Shown here: piece by piece, positions 9,334 through 18,201 of the stretch
Position numbering within the stretch: position 1 is the stretch's first letter
Layout of the letters: each line of letters starts with the position of its first letter
NCBI RefSeq assembly: GCF_021730435.1
Contig: NZ_JABWGX010000004.1
Location: 62,001-126,000 of the forward strand
DNA from: Xanthobacter agilis
Lineage (GTDB): Bacteria > Pseudomonadota > Alphaproteobacteria > Rhizobiales > Xanthobacteraceae
DNA: 64,000 nucleotides
Direction: 5' to 3'
The notes under the pieces: model-generated
Databases searched by the model: none
Seen by the model: only the letters and a program-made list of their open reading frames with translations
What the model was told of the DNA's origin: nothing
Position numbers and translations under genes: made by a program

Positions 9334-10628
9334 CGATACTGAAGGCGGATGTGGATGAGGTAGGGCTCAATGGCGCGCAGCGTGTGTTCGAGCGCGCCGC
9401 CGAGGGCTTCCATGGTCTTCAGCCCCTGCGCCACCGCCTGGGCCCGCAGGTCCGGGTCGCGCATGAGGGCGAAGGCGGTGCGCGCCAAGGTGGCCGCATC
9501 GCGCACCGGCAGGGCACCGTAATGGGTGTCGAGATGGGTGTAGATCTCGGCGAAATTCTCCACATGGGGACCGTGCAGCACCACGCTGCCGAGCTTCACC
9601 GCCTCGATGGGATTCTGCCCGCCGTGGGGCACCATCGAGCCGCCGATGAAGGTCACCGGCGCCAGCCGATAGAACAGGCCGAGCTCGCCCACCGTGTCGG
9701 CGACATAGAAATCGGCATCGGGGGCCGGCAGCTCGTCATGGCCGCGCTGGGCGGCGGCCCAGCCGCCGGCTTCCGCCTTCGCCACGATGGCGGAGCCGCG
9801 TTCGGGGTGGCGGGGCGCGATCACGGTCAGCAGATCGGGGATCTGCTCGGCGAGCAGCGCATGGGCCTCCATCACCATCTCGTCTTCGCCGGGATGGGTG
9901 GAGGCGGCGAGCAGCAGCGGCCGGTTGCCGATGGCCTCGGTGAATTCGGCGAAGTCGGCCGGATCGGCGGCGGGCGGTGGCACGTCGAACTTCAGGTTGC
10001 CGCACACCTCCACCCGCTCGGAGCCGAGGGCGCGGAAGCGCTGGCCATCCTCGTCGGTCTGGGCGAGGCACAGGTCAACGCGGGAGAGCAGGGCGCGCGC
10101 GCTCGCCGGCAGCTTGGCCCAGCGCTGGGCGGAGCGGGTCGAGAGCCGCCCGTTCACCAGCACCACCGGCGTTTCGCGCCGGCTGAGTTCGGTCAGCAGA
10201 TTGGGCCACAATTCGGATTCGGCCAGCAGCACCAGGTCCGGCCGCCAATGATCGAGGAAGCGGCGCACGAAGGATGCGGCGTCGAGCGGGCAGAATTGGT
10301 GGATGACACCGTCCGCCGCCCGGTGCGCGGCCACCTTGCTGGACGTGAGGGTGCCGGAGGTGAGCAGCACCTCATAGCCGCGGCCGCGCAGGTTTTCGAT
10401 CAGCGGCAGCACGCAACTGATCTCGCCGACGCTGGCGCCGTGCACCCAGATCAGCGGGCCTTCCGGCCGCTCGGCGCTGGCGCGGCCGCGCCGCTCGGCG
10501 AGGCGCTCGGGATCTTCCTTGCCCTTGCGGACGCGATAGCTGAGCCAGGCCGGCGTGAGCAAGGCTGCGGCCGAGCTGGCGCCCCGATACAGCCGCAGCG
10601 CGACGGGCAGCGCGCGCGATTTCTTCAT
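9330..10628 (-). CDS. kdtA: 3-deoxy-D-manno-octulosonic acid transferase
   Basis: The 432-residue glycosyltransferase (GT30) transfers Kdo from CMP-Kdo to lipid IVA. Features are the N-terminal membrane segment with RKGKEDPERLAERRG, the catalytic region IWVHGASVGE (Glu is the GT30 base), LLAESELWPNL, NGRLS, a CGNLKFD block, and PVTFIGGSMVPHGGQNPIEA near residue 330. It is coupled by 4-bp overlaps both to the upstream acyltransferase and to lpxK. Confidence 0.95.
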   Translation of the reverse strand: MKKSRALPVALRLYRGASSAAALLTPAWLSYRVRKGKEDPERLAERRGRASAERPEGPLIWVHGASVGEISCVLPLIENLRGRGYEVLLTSGTLTSSKVAAHRAADGVIHQFCPLDAASFVRRFLDHWRPDLVLLAESELWPNLLTELSRRETPVVLVNGRLSTRSAQRWAKLPASARALLSRVDLCLAQTDEDGQRFRALGSERVEVCGNLKFDVPPPAADPADFAEFTEAIGNRPLLLAASTHPGEDEMVMEAHALLAEQIPDLLTVIAPRHPERGSAIVAKAEAGGWAAAQRGHDELPAPDADFYVADTVGELGLFYRLAPVTFIGGSMVPHGGQNPIEAVKLGSVVLHGPHVENFAEIYTHLDTHYGALPVRDAATLARTAFALMRDPDLRAQAVAQGLKTMEALGGALEHTLRAIEPYLIHIRLQYR

Positions 10629-11341
10629 GCGAGCCTCGATCGGGCGGGGGTCGCGCGGCCCCCGGCCAGCGCCTCGGCGCGCCGGGTGACCGCTTCGAGC
10701 CGCGCCTGCAATTCGTCGCGGGCGGCGGCGAGCGCGGCCTCGTCCGCCTCGCGCGGGACGTAAAGCGGCGCGCCGACCACGGCTGCCCCCCGGCCGAAGG
10801 GCAGGTTGAGGCTGGCGCGATCCCAGCTCTTCAAGGTGATGCGGTTTCGGGTGGCCATTGCGACCGGGATGATAGGCCGTCCCGAGTACCGTGCAATAGT
10901 AACGACGCCGAGCCCCGCCTTGCGGGCGATCTTGGGAACGTCGGCGGTCATGGCCACGGTAATTCCCGCTTCCAGGGTGGAGAGCAGCTCATAGGTGGCC
11001 GAGACGGCGCCCTTGCGGTGGAAGTCGCGGCGCGAGGTGGCGCCGGACCCGCGGATGGTGCCCACACCCAGCTTTTCCGCGGCGATGGCGTTGATCTCCG
11101 CATCGGCATGGCGGGAGATCAGGACCTTGGCCTGGTGGTGCGGCTTCTTCGCGAACGGGGTGAGGAAATGCTGCCCGTGCCAGAAGGTCAGGATGGCGGG
11201 CAATTGCGCGTCGATGGTGTCGAAGACGTCCGCCGGCTCGATGACGAACCGCGTGGTGCGCGCCACGAACTTGAAATAAGAAGCAAAGGTAGTCCCCGCC
11301 GCGAGTTGGAACGCGCGGTTGGTCCTCAGTCGCCGCCACAT
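10625..11341 (-). CDS. DUF374 lysophospholipid acyltransferase family protein
   Basis: Starting at MWRRLRTNR gives 238 residues, the usual DUF374 length; a start at 11380 would add 13 atypical residues. Recognisable blocks are AILTFWHGQHFLTPF (the acyltransferase His motif lies here), VLISRHADAEINA, LGVGTIRGSG, and AMTADVPKIARKAGLGVVTIARYSGRPIIPVA. The family resembles the late lipid A acyltransferases. It is the first gene of the kdtA-lpxK operon, overlapping kdtA by 4 bp, so a role in lipid A or Kdo-lipid acylation is plausible but unproven. Confidence 0.85.
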   Translation of the reverse strand: MWRRLRTNRAFQLAAGTTFASYFKFVARTTRFVIEPADVFDTIDAQLPAILTFWHGQHFLTPFAKKPHHQAKVLISRHADAEINAIAAEKLGVGTIRGSGATSRRDFHRKGAVSATYELLSTLEAGITVAMTADVPKIARKAGLGVVTIARYSGRPIIPVAMATRNRITLKSWDRASLNLPFGRGAAVVGAPLYVPREADEAALAAARDELQARLEAVTRRAEALAGGRATPARSRLA

Positions 11342-11533
11342 TGTTCTTTTTGCTCGCTGTCGTGAGAGGCACGCGACCATGGACGGCCGCGCACGGCGCC
11401 ATCCATAGCCTCTCTCGGGCTCCCGTCAAAGGGCGGGAGCCGATCTGTCTCGTTCAGCGCGCATTTCGGGCCGGGCCGCGCGGCAGTGCCGCACCGTAAT
11501 GTGACGCAAGGTCCGACGCATGTCTGGTCGCAC

Positions 11534-11574
11534 GTGCGTCAAGCGGAGCGTGCGTCAAGCGGAGCGTGCGTCAC
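11534..11574 (+). repeat. 16-bp tandem repeat, 2.5 copies
   Basis: The unit GTGCGTCAAGCGGAGC occurs twice without interruption and is followed by a third partial copy. It lies at the 3' end of the DUF4170 gene and just beyond it. Confidence 0.7.
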
Positions 11575-11816
11575 GCATCCTGGGCGATGCCGGTTTCCGG
11601 GTCCAGCAGGCGGTGCAGGTGGACCACGAAATAGCGCATCATGGCATTGTCCACGTTCTGTTGGGACTTCGCCTTCCACGCCGCGACCGCGCTGGCATAG
11701 TCGGGGAAGATGCCGACGATGTCGAGCTTGGCGAGGTCCTTGAACTCGGAGCCGTTGAGGGAGGTGAGCTCGCCGCCGAAGACGAGGTGGGGCAGTTGCT
11801 TGTTGGAGCTGGTCAT
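11571..11816 (-). CDS. DUF4170 family protein
   Basis: The 81-residue protein contains LPHLVFGGELTSLNGSEFKDL, DIVGIFPDYASAVAAWKAKSQQNVDNAMMRYFVVHLHRLLDP, which is the full DUF4170 domain. The family is confined to Alphaproteobacteria, is often next to a cysQ-like or lipid A gene, and has no known function. The ATG at 11816 was chosen because the upstream extension is Pro/Arg-rich and overlaps the cysQ-like gene. It starts 19 bp after that gene's end, so it is probably in the same operon. Confidence 0.85.
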   Translation of the reverse strand: MTSSNKQLPHLVFGGELTSLNGSEFKDLAKLDIVGIFPDYASAVAAWKAKSQQNVDNAMMRYFVVHLHRLLDPETGIAQDA

Positions 11817-11835
11817 GGCGTGTCCGGATGCAGGG

Positions 11836-12702
11836 TCACGGTTGGGAGGGGTCCGCCCCGGAGCGGGCGGGGGAAGGGGAGGTTCCGCCGGCGGCGTCGA
11901 GCGCCAGCGGGTGCAGCGCCCGTCCGGCGCACAGCAGCGGTCCATGGCGTGGCACGGCGCGATTGTAGGTGAGCGGCGCGGCGTCGAACGTGGTCAGCCG
12001 CCCGCCGGCTTCCTGGACCAGCAGGTCGGCGGCCGCGAGATCCCAGTCATGGCTGTTGGCGCGTGACAGGGCGAGATCGATTTCGTCGCTGGCCACGCGC
12101 GCGATGCGCAGCGCCAGTGAGTGGCCGCGCGGCAGGCGGGTGATGGCGGCGACGCGGGCGATGGCGTCGAGTGCGTCCACGGGCCCGGCGGCGCGGGCGC
12201 CTTCCAGGGTGGCGCGGGTGCCGGCCGCCAGCCGCAGGCCATTGCGTTGCGCGCCGGCGCCGAGAATGGCGGTGAACATCTCGTCGAGTACCGGGGCGAA
12301 CAAAGCGGCGAGGAGCGGCCGCCCGTCCTCCACCAGCGCCACGGACACCGCCCAGTCGGGCGCGCCGTTCATATAGCCGCGGGTGCCGTCGATGGGGTCA
12401 ACCACCCACACCCGCCGCGCCGCGAGGCGGTCCGGGGTGTCGGCGGTCTCTTCTGAAAGCCAGCCGTAATCGGGACGCAGCGCCGTCAGGCGCTGGTGAA
12501 GGAAGCGATCGACCGCGAGGTCGGCCTCGGTGACCGGGGAATTGTTGTCCTTGGTCCAGGATTTGACGCCGGCGGCGAACAGCGTGCGCGCAAGCGCTCC
12601 GGCTCCCGCCACCACATCCGTCAGGTGGCGGGCCAGGATCTCGTCGTCCGGGTGCACGGCACGCGGCTCCCCGGCGGAGGCGTTGAGTGGCTCGACGCTC
12701 AT
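11836..12702 (-). CDS. Inositol-monophosphatase-family phosphatase, CysQ-like
   Basis: The 288-residue protein carries the metal-binding motifs of the IMPase superfamily in order: a Glu in the NSPVTEADLAVDRF region, WLSEET, VVDPIDGTRGYMNG and a C-terminal SHDWDLAAADLLVQEAGG. This is the 3'(2'),5'-bisphosphate nucleotidase/CysQ type, which removes phosphoadenosine phosphate from sulfate assimilation or Fe-S related metabolism. The substrate is not fixed by sequence alone. The C-terminal 15 residues are low-complexity. The ATG at 12702 follows a weak purine stretch. Confidence 0.85.
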   Translation of the reverse strand: MSVEPLNASAGEPRAVHPDDEILARHLTDVVAGAGALARTLFAAGVKSWTKDNNSPVTEADLAVDRFLHQRLTALRPDYGWLSEETADTPDRLAARRVWVVDPIDGTRGYMNGAPDWAVSVALVEDGRPLLAALFAPVLDEMFTAILGAGAQRNGLRLAAGTRATLEGARAAGPVDALDAIARVAAITRLPRGHSLALRIARVASDEIDLALSRANSHDWDLAAADLLVQEAGGRLTTFDAAPLTYNRAVPRHGPLLCAGRALHPLALDAAGGTSPSPARSGADPSQP

Positions 12703-12880
12703 GGCCCCGCCACATAGGAGCACGCGCTAGGGAACGCAATGCGTCTTCTGTCTCCTAACCGCCTGAAAAATGGGCGAACAGGGGGTGGGCAGCGTGAAAA
12801 CACATTACAATTCATCGGTATACAAGAAGGACGGAATTTGCGTCGCGCCCGTCCTTGTCCTGCCTATTTTTTGGCGGCGC

Positions 12881-13846
12881 CTACGGAAAGATCAGTCGCA
12901 GGGCGCTCGGCACCAGCGTATCGAGGCTCAGGCCGGCAAACAGGATGAGGCCGGCGTCGCGATTGGAGCGAAAAAGCGCGAGGCAGCGGGCGGAATCGTC
13001 GATGTCGAGCCGCGACACCTGCCAGCGCAGATGTGCGGCAAATCCGATGAGACCCAGCAGCGAGAATAGCCCGGCCGGCACCAGCAGAAGGGCGCCGGCG
13101 AACAGCACCACCACCAAAGTGTAGCACAGGGCGACGGCGAGGCCGGTGTTGGCGCCGAACAGGAGCGCCGTGGAGCGCACGCCGACGATGGCGTCATCCT
13201 CCCGGTCCTGGTGGGCGTAGATGGTGTCGTAGGCGAACACCCATACCACCGCGCCGGCGAACAGCAGCAGGGCGGGATCGGAGATGGTGTCGAACACGCT
13301 GGCCCAGCCCATCAGCGCGCCCCAGGAGAAGGCGATGCCCAAGGTGAGCTGCGGCACAGAGGTGATGCGCTTCATCAGCGGATAGACCGCCACCACGCCC
13401 AGCGAGGCGATGCCGGTGACGATCGCGAAGCGCGGCAGGCACAGCAGCACGCCGAGGCCGATCAGGGCCTGGAACACCAGGAAGGCGAGGGCCGCCGGCA
13501 CGCTCACGGCGCCGGAGGCGATGGGGCGCGCGCGGGTGCGCGCCACCGCCTGGTCGATCTTGCGATCGAGAATGTCGTTCCAGGTGCAGCCGGCGCCGCG
13601 CATGGCCACCGCGCCGATGGCGAACAGGATGAGCAGCGTCGGGTCGGGGTAGGGCGCGTCGGCCGCGATCGCGGCCAGCGCCGTGGACCACCAGCAGGGC
13701 AGCAGCAGCAGCCAGGAGCCGATCGGCCGGTCGAGCCGCGCCAGATGGAGGTAAGGCCGGATCGCGGCGGGCGCGGAGCGATCCACCCAATTGTCTGGCG
13801 GCGCGTCCGCGACTGTGGGGGCCACCGCGCCCTGCTGTGTGCTCAA
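12881..13846 (-). CDS. ubiA: 4-hydroxybenzoate polyprenyltransferase
   Basis: The 321-residue polytopic membrane protein attaches the polyprenyl chain to 4-hydroxybenzoate in ubiquinone synthesis. It shows the two aspartate-rich motifs: GCTWNDILDRKIDQAVART.ARP (about residues 87-108) and YDTIYAHQDREDDAIVGVRS (about 208-227). About eight hydrophobic segments surround them. The frame opens with TTG at 13846, eight bases after the stop of the secreted hypothetical gene. No other start fits the family N-terminus better. Confidence 0.93.
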   Translation of the reverse strand: MSTQQGAVAPTVADAPPDNWVDRSAPAAIRPYLHLARLDRPIGSWLLLLPCWWSTALAAIAADAPYPDPTLLILFAIGAVAMRGAGCTWNDILDRKIDQAVARTRARPIASGAVSVPAALAFLVFQALIGLGVLLCLPRFAIVTGIASLGVVAVYPLMKRITSVPQLTLGIAFSWGALMGWASVFDTISDPALLLFAGAVVWVFAYDTIYAHQDREDDAIVGVRSTALLFGANTGLAVALCYTLVVVLFAGALLLVPAGLFSLLGLIGFAAHLRWQVSRLDIDDSARCLALFRSNRDAGLILFAGLSLDTLVPSALRLIFP

Positions 13847-13853
13847 GGGGCGC

Positions 13854-14363
13854 CTATTTCTGCAGGACGTTGCCGCTCAGCGTGTCGAACACGCCGCTCT
13901 TGCCGTCGCCGGCATTGCCCACCGAATAGCCGGTGGTGATGCCGAGCGCGCTCGACATGGAGCCCTGCGGCGGCGGCTTCACGGGGCCGCCCGCGCCTGG
14001 GGCGCCACCATTGGCCGCGACCTGGCAAACCTTGTCGCGCACCTCATTGGTCTTCTTGTGGCTGGCCGCGGCCTGCTTGATCGCCGTTTCCGGGATCTGG
14101 CACCAGTCCTTGTTCTCGGTCAGGAACTTCACCCAATTGGCTTCCGCCGTGGAGAAGGCGCGGAACAGGGGGCACAGGGTCTGCGGGTCGGCCTTCTTCT
14201 TGCCGGCCTCGTTCAGTGCCTTGCCCTTTTCCTCCAGCGCGCTGCGCGCGGCGACGACGTCGCTCTGGCAATCCGCCCATGCCGTCGCGATGGACAGGGC
14301 GCTCACCACGACCGCCGCCGCAATCTTGAGCGTCGTCTTCTGCATCGAGCACAGCCCTTTCAT
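13854..14363 (-). CDS. Secreted hypothetical protein
   Basis: The 169-residue protein begins with a Sec-type signal peptide ([22 protein letters not shown], cleavage probably after AWA). The mature part has four Cys residues (C..., [21 protein letters not shown]), helical Lys/Ala-rich sequence and a Gly/Pro-rich tail. It resembles periplasmic helical proteins common in rhizobia that lack a function. The ATG at 14363 has a GGGGCGG purine stretch 3-10 nt upstream. An internal ATG at 14345 is possible. It precedes ubiA by 8 bp. Confidence 0.75.
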   Translation of the reverse strand: MKGLCSMQKTTLKIAAAVVVSALSIATAWADCQSDVVAARSALEEKGKALNEAGKKKADPQTLCPLFRAFSTAEANWVKFLTENKDWCQIPETAIKQAAASHKKTNEVRDKVCQVAANGGAPGAGGPVKPPPQGSMSSALGITTGYSVGNAGDGKSGVFDTLSGNVLQK

Positions 14364-14605
14364 GTCCGCCCCTTCTGGGTCCTTGTTATATGGAGCACCG
14401 ACATGGGGCAATATCACGGCGCGGCCCGCAGAAAAGCCGGCGGACGCAACGGCAGTGTGGCAGCGATATGCTAATGGCCCATTTCCATGGGGGCGCCGCG
14501 CCCATTGCCAATGGCCCATGGCCCAATGCCCTTGCCCTGCCGTCCGGCGTGTGGGAGAGGCAGGCGATCCGGTCGCGGCCGGGGCTGTCCTTTGCGACAT
14601 GGACG

Positions 14606-15598
14606 ATGGGGATGAGCGTGGCGGAACACCAGCCGGCCTCCGGGCCGAAGCCGACCGAACCGGCGGCACCAGCCCCCTTCGCCGATCTCGTGCCGGAGCT
14701 GCGCGCCCGCGCGCCCGGCCTGCGCGGCCGGCTGGAGGCCAATGTGCCGCTGGCCGATTTCACCTGGTTTCGGGTCGGCGGGCCGGCGCAGGTTCTGTTT
14801 CTGCCCGCCGATGCGGATGATCTTGCGCGTCTGCTCGCCGCCCTTCCCGCTCAGGTGCCGGTCACGGTGATCGGCCTCGGTTCCAACCTCATCGTGCGTG
14901 ATGGCGGCGTGCCGGGGGTGGTGGTGCGCCTCGCCAGGGGGTTCACCGAGATCGTGGTGGAGGGGTGCCGCATCACGGCCGGCGCCGGCGCGCCCGATGT
15001 GAAGGTCGCGCGCGCGGCGGCCGAGGCGGGGCTCGATGGCTTTTCGTTCCTGCGCGGCATTCCCGGCGCCATCGGCGGCGCGCTGCGCATGAATGCCGGG
15101 GCCTATGGGGGCGAGGTGAAGGATGTGCTCGTCAGCGCCCAGGCGGTCACCCGCGCCGGCGCGGTGGTGACGCTCGCGGCGGCCGAGATGGGCTTCACCT
15201 ATCGCCATTGCCATGCGCCGGACGACCTGATCTTTACCCGCGCCGTGTTCGAGGGGCGGCCCGGCGACCGGGCCGAGATCGCCGCCCAGATGGCCAAGAT
15301 CACGGACAGCCGCGAGGCGACCCAGCCCATCAAGAGCCGCACCGGCGGCTCCACCTTCACGAATCCGCCTGGCGCCAGTGCCTGGAAGCTGGTGGATGGG
15401 GCGGGCCTGCGCGGCTTCACCCTGGGCCGGGCCCAGGTGTCGGAGCTGCACACCAATTTCCTGGTCAATCTGGGCGGGGCCACCGCCGCCGAGATCGAAG
15501 CCCTGGGCGAGGAGGTGCGGCGGCGGGTGTTGGCGACAAGCGGCGTTGCGCTGGAGTGGGAGATCAAGCGGATCGGCATCGCCGCGCCCGCGCCGTAA
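14606..15598 (+). CDS. murB: UDP-N-acetylenolpyruvoylglucosamine reductase
   Basis: The 330-residue FAD enzyme makes UDP-MurNAc in peptidoglycan synthesis. Visible motifs are [46 protein letters not shown] (FAD site), [31 protein letters not shown] with the family tyrosine, [21 protein letters not shown] and [10 protein letters not shown]. The start is ATG at 14606 or 14612; both lack a strong ribosome-binding site. It heads the dcw block but is separated from ddl by a reverse-strand chemoreceptor-like gene. Confidence 0.95.
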   Translation: MGMSVAEHQPASGPKPTEPAAPAPFADLVPELRARAPGLRGRLEANVPLADFTWFRVGGPAQVLFLPADADDLARLLAALPAQVPVTVIGLGSNLIVRDGGVPGVVVRLARGFTEIVVEGCRITAGAGAPDVKVARAAAEAGLDGFSFLRGIPGAIGGALRMNAGAYGGEVKDVLVSAQAVTRAGAVVTLAAAEMGFTYRHCHAPDDLIFTRAVFEGRPGDRAEIAAQMAKITDSREATQPIKSRTGGSTFTNPPGASAWKLVDGAGLRGFTLGRAQVSELHTNFLVNLGGATAAEIEALGEEVRRRVLATSGVALEWEIKRIGIAAPAP

Positions 15599-15729
15599 GG
15601 CGCGGAATAGGGGCTTGCGCGAAAGCGCACGCGGCGGGTGATGTCTCGCCGCGTGCGGTGCCGGCGCGGGTCGTCCGTCAGGAGAGACCGCGCCGGGGCA
15701 CACTCCGGGCACGGGCCTCCCGGCGCCTC

Positions 15730-16812
15730 TCACGAGGCCGGACGAAGGGCGGTCCGCGGGTCATGGGGCGCGACCGTCAGGGCGGCGGGGCGCCCCTGGA
15801 CGATGACGCCATACCAGCCGAGGCCGCGATAGGTCTCGTAGCCGGGCGTAAGGGCGAAGCCCACCATGGCCCCCTGGCTGTCCGTGTAGTGGCCGGTGTC
15901 ACCGGTCGCCTTCAGGGGAAACACCTCGGTGAGGATGCCCTTGTTGTCGGAGGCCGCGATCACGCGGAAGCGGGAATCGAGCAGCATGTAGCGGGTGCGG
16001 GCCTGCTCATCGGCGCTGCGGCGGCCGCCGTTCACCACCGCGGCGGCCTGGGGGCGCCAGTCGAAGAAGATCCCGAGCACGCCCAGCGGCCGGCCGTTGG
16101 TTTCGCCGCCGGAACGCACGGCGGCGCTGTAGATGGCGGCCTGGGCGTGGTTGAGCGCGCCCACGGTCTCCACGTCCGCCACCGCGAAATCTTCCCCGGT
16201 CCGGGTTTCCATGGCGGAGCGGAACCACGCGGTATGCGAGACGTCGGTGCCGACCGCCGATGGATATTGCCCCGGTCGCCCATTGGCCACCACCCGCCCG
16301 TCGGCGTCGATGATCCAGAGGTCGAGATAGACGGTGTAGCTTTGCAGGATCACGCCGAGCCGCTGGCACGCGTGGCGGGCGTTGTCCGGGCTCGGCGTCT
16401 CCAGGCAGTCCACCACTGCTTTGTCGGTGGCCCACCAGCGCACGTCGCAGGACCGCTCATAAAGATTCCGGTCGATGATCTCGATCATGTTCAGCGCCTG
16501 ATCGGCCAGGCGCTGGCCGCGCACCTGCTCGGCCATCTGGCGGCCGATGTCGGTGAGCTCGACGATGGAGCGCGACAGGTCGGTGGACAGGGCGCTGGAA
16601 ATCTCCTGGATCCGCTTGGAAACCGCCTTCACCTCGTTGGCGACCACGGAGAAGCCGCGGCCGGCATCGCCGGCGCGGGCGGCCTCGATGAGGGCGTTCA
16701 GCGCGAGGGTGCGCGTCTCCCGCGTCACGCCATTGATCTGAGCTATCTTTTCGTGGGCGATCGTGCCGATCTGCTCTGAAAGCAGGACCACCCGTTCGGG
16801 TTCAGCGCTCAT
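15730..16812 (-). CDS. Soluble chemoreceptor-like protein: MCP signalling hairpin followed by Cache-type sensor
   Basis: The 360-residue protein starts directly with a methyl-accepting-type segment: EKIAQINGVTRETRTLALNALIEAARAGDAGRGFSVVANEVKAVSKRI, the conserved hairpin tip (about residues 19-66). After a helical stretch comes a sensor region of about 200 residues (LDLWIIDADGRVVANGRPG, DVSHTAWFRSAMET, FFDWRPQAAAVVNG, ARTRYMLLDSRFRVIAASD), which looks like a Cache/PDC domain. No transmembrane helix is visible, so it is probably cytoplasmic with inverted domain order. It interrupts the murB-ddl interval on the opposite strand. Confidence 0.75.
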   Translation of the reverse strand: MSAEPERVVLLSEQIGTIAHEKIAQINGVTRETRTLALNALIEAARAGDAGRGFSVVANEVKAVSKRIQEISSALSTDLSRSIVELTDIGRQMAEQVRGQRLADQALNMIEIIDRNLYERSCDVRWWATDKAVVDCLETPSPDNARHACQRLGVILQSYTVYLDLWIIDADGRVVANGRPGQYPSAVGTDVSHTAWFRSAMETRTGEDFAVADVETVGALNHAQAAIYSAAVRSGGETNGRPLGVLGIFFDWRPQAAAVVNGGRRSADEQARTRYMLLDSRFRVIAASDNKGILTEVFPLKATGDTGHYTDSQGAMVGFALTPGYETYRGLGWYGVIVQGRPAALTVAPHDPRTALRPAS

Positions 16813-17280
16813 GTCACGGCCTCATGAAAAATGGTGCCTAATCTCGCTTCATGAGCAAAAAATGGGCCAATGAGTGGTGCGTGCGTAGGGCATCTCTCAC
16901 GCCGCCATGCTATCGAATGACCATCTCAGTTTGGAGACGGTCAGGCTTAAGTCTTATGTCGTTACCGCCATTGTGGTCTCGGCCGCAGCGCCCGGTTCGT
17001 CGAAGTGTCATGTCCGGACAAGGCTCACGCTTGAAGACGGCCGCGACCGGTCGCAGTGCGGGAGGAAAATGCGCTTCGATTGCTGCGCTGCTACACCCGT
17101 CGGCCCGCAAATTGAGAGCTATGCCTGAATTTTAGGCGATACCTTTAGCAAATTGCACACGGCCTTTGGTTTCCACTGGGTCCTGTCGCGCGGTCCTGTC
17201 GCGCGCCCGCGCCGGAGATCCGGTTTTTTGCTACATCCCCGCTACCCCGGGGCGCGGGGGTTGAGGAGCAGTGAGCGATC
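16813..17280. other. Intergenic region, 468 bp, upstream of ddl
   Basis: No gene is supported. Near 16823-16855 the sequences TCATGAAAAATGG and CTTCATGAG form a loose inverted repeat by the chemoreceptor start. The stretch presumably holds the promoter for ddl-ftsQAZ, but no clear -35/-10 pair could be fixed. GAGGAGCAGTGAG just before 17281 gives the ddl ribosome-binding site. Confidence 0.4.
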
Positions 17281-18201
17281 ATGGCGAAACATGTGGCGGT
17301 GCTGATGGGCGGCTGGTCGTCCGAGCGGGAGGTCTCGCTGAATTCGGGCGCCGCCTGCGCGGTGGCCCTGGAGGATGCGGGCTATCGGGTGACACGGGTG
17401 GACGTGGGGCGCGACGTGGCCGAGGTGCTGGCGCGGCTGAAGCCGGACGTGGCCCTCAACGTGCTGCATGGCCATCCGGGCGAGGACGGCACCATTCAGG
17501 GCGTTCTGGAGATCCTGCGCATTCCCTACAGCCATTCGGGCGTGCTGGCCTCGGCCCTGGCCATGGACAAGGCGCAGGCGCGGCTCATGCTGGCGGCGGC
17601 GGGGGTTCCGGTGGCCGCCGGGCGGCCGGTGAGTCGGGCCGAGGCGGCCACCGCCCATGTGATGGCGCCGCCTTATGTGCTGAAGCCGGTGGCCGAGGGG
17701 TCCAGCGTCGGCGTGTTCATCGTGCGCGAGGGGCAGGCCCATCCGCCCCAGGAACTCCACAGGGAAGATTGGGCCTTCGGAGAAATTCTGTTGGCGGAAG
17801 AGTTCATCCCCGGCCTGGAGCTGACCTGCGGCGTGATGGGCGACAAAGCCTTGGGCGTCATCGAGATCGAGGCGGCGCAACCCTTTTACGACTACGAAAG
17901 CAAGTATGCGCCCGGCGGCTCCCGCCACATTCTTCCGGCCCGGATTTTACCTGAAGTTTACGAGCGCGTGCAGATGTTAAGCCTAACGGCGCACCGAGCT
18001 CTCGGCTGCCGGGGGGTGTCTCGCGCGGATTTCCGCTTTGACGTTTCCAAGGGCGATGCCTCCGGGCTCGTCTGCCTGGAAGTGAACACCCAACCCGGCA
18101 TGACCGAGACTTCGCTGGTGCCCGACATGGCAGCCCACGCGGGCATCTCATTCGGCGAGCTTGTGACATGGATGGTGGAGGACGCGTCGCTGGATCGGTA
18201 A
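17281..18201 (+). CDS. ddl: D-alanine--D-alanine ligase
   Basis: The 306-residue ATP-grasp enzyme makes the D-Ala-D-Ala dipeptide for peptidoglycan. Motifs are VLMGGWSSEREVSLNSG, LNVLHGHPGEDGTIQGVLEILRIPYSHSGVLASALAMDK, YVLKPVAEGSSVGVFIV, FGEILLAEEFIPGLELT, YESKYAPGGSRHI and CLEVNTQPGMTETSLVPDMAAHAGISF. A GGAG ribosome-binding site precedes the ATG. The 3' end overlaps ftsQ by 34 bp, so the dcw genes are translationally linked. Confidence 0.96.
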   Translation: MAKHVAVLMGGWSSEREVSLNSGAACAVALEDAGYRVTRVDVGRDVAEVLARLKPDVALNVLHGHPGEDGTIQGVLEILRIPYSHSGVLASALAMDKAQARLMLAAAGVPVAAGRPVSRAEAATAHVMAPPYVLKPVAEGSSVGVFIVREGQAHPPQELHREDWAFGEILLAEEFIPGLELTCGVMGDKALGVIEIEAAQPFYDYESKYAPGGSRHILPARILPEVYERVQMLSLTAHRALGCRGVSRADFRFDVSKGDASGLVCLEVNTQPGMTETSLVPDMAAHAGISFGELVTWMVEDASLDR

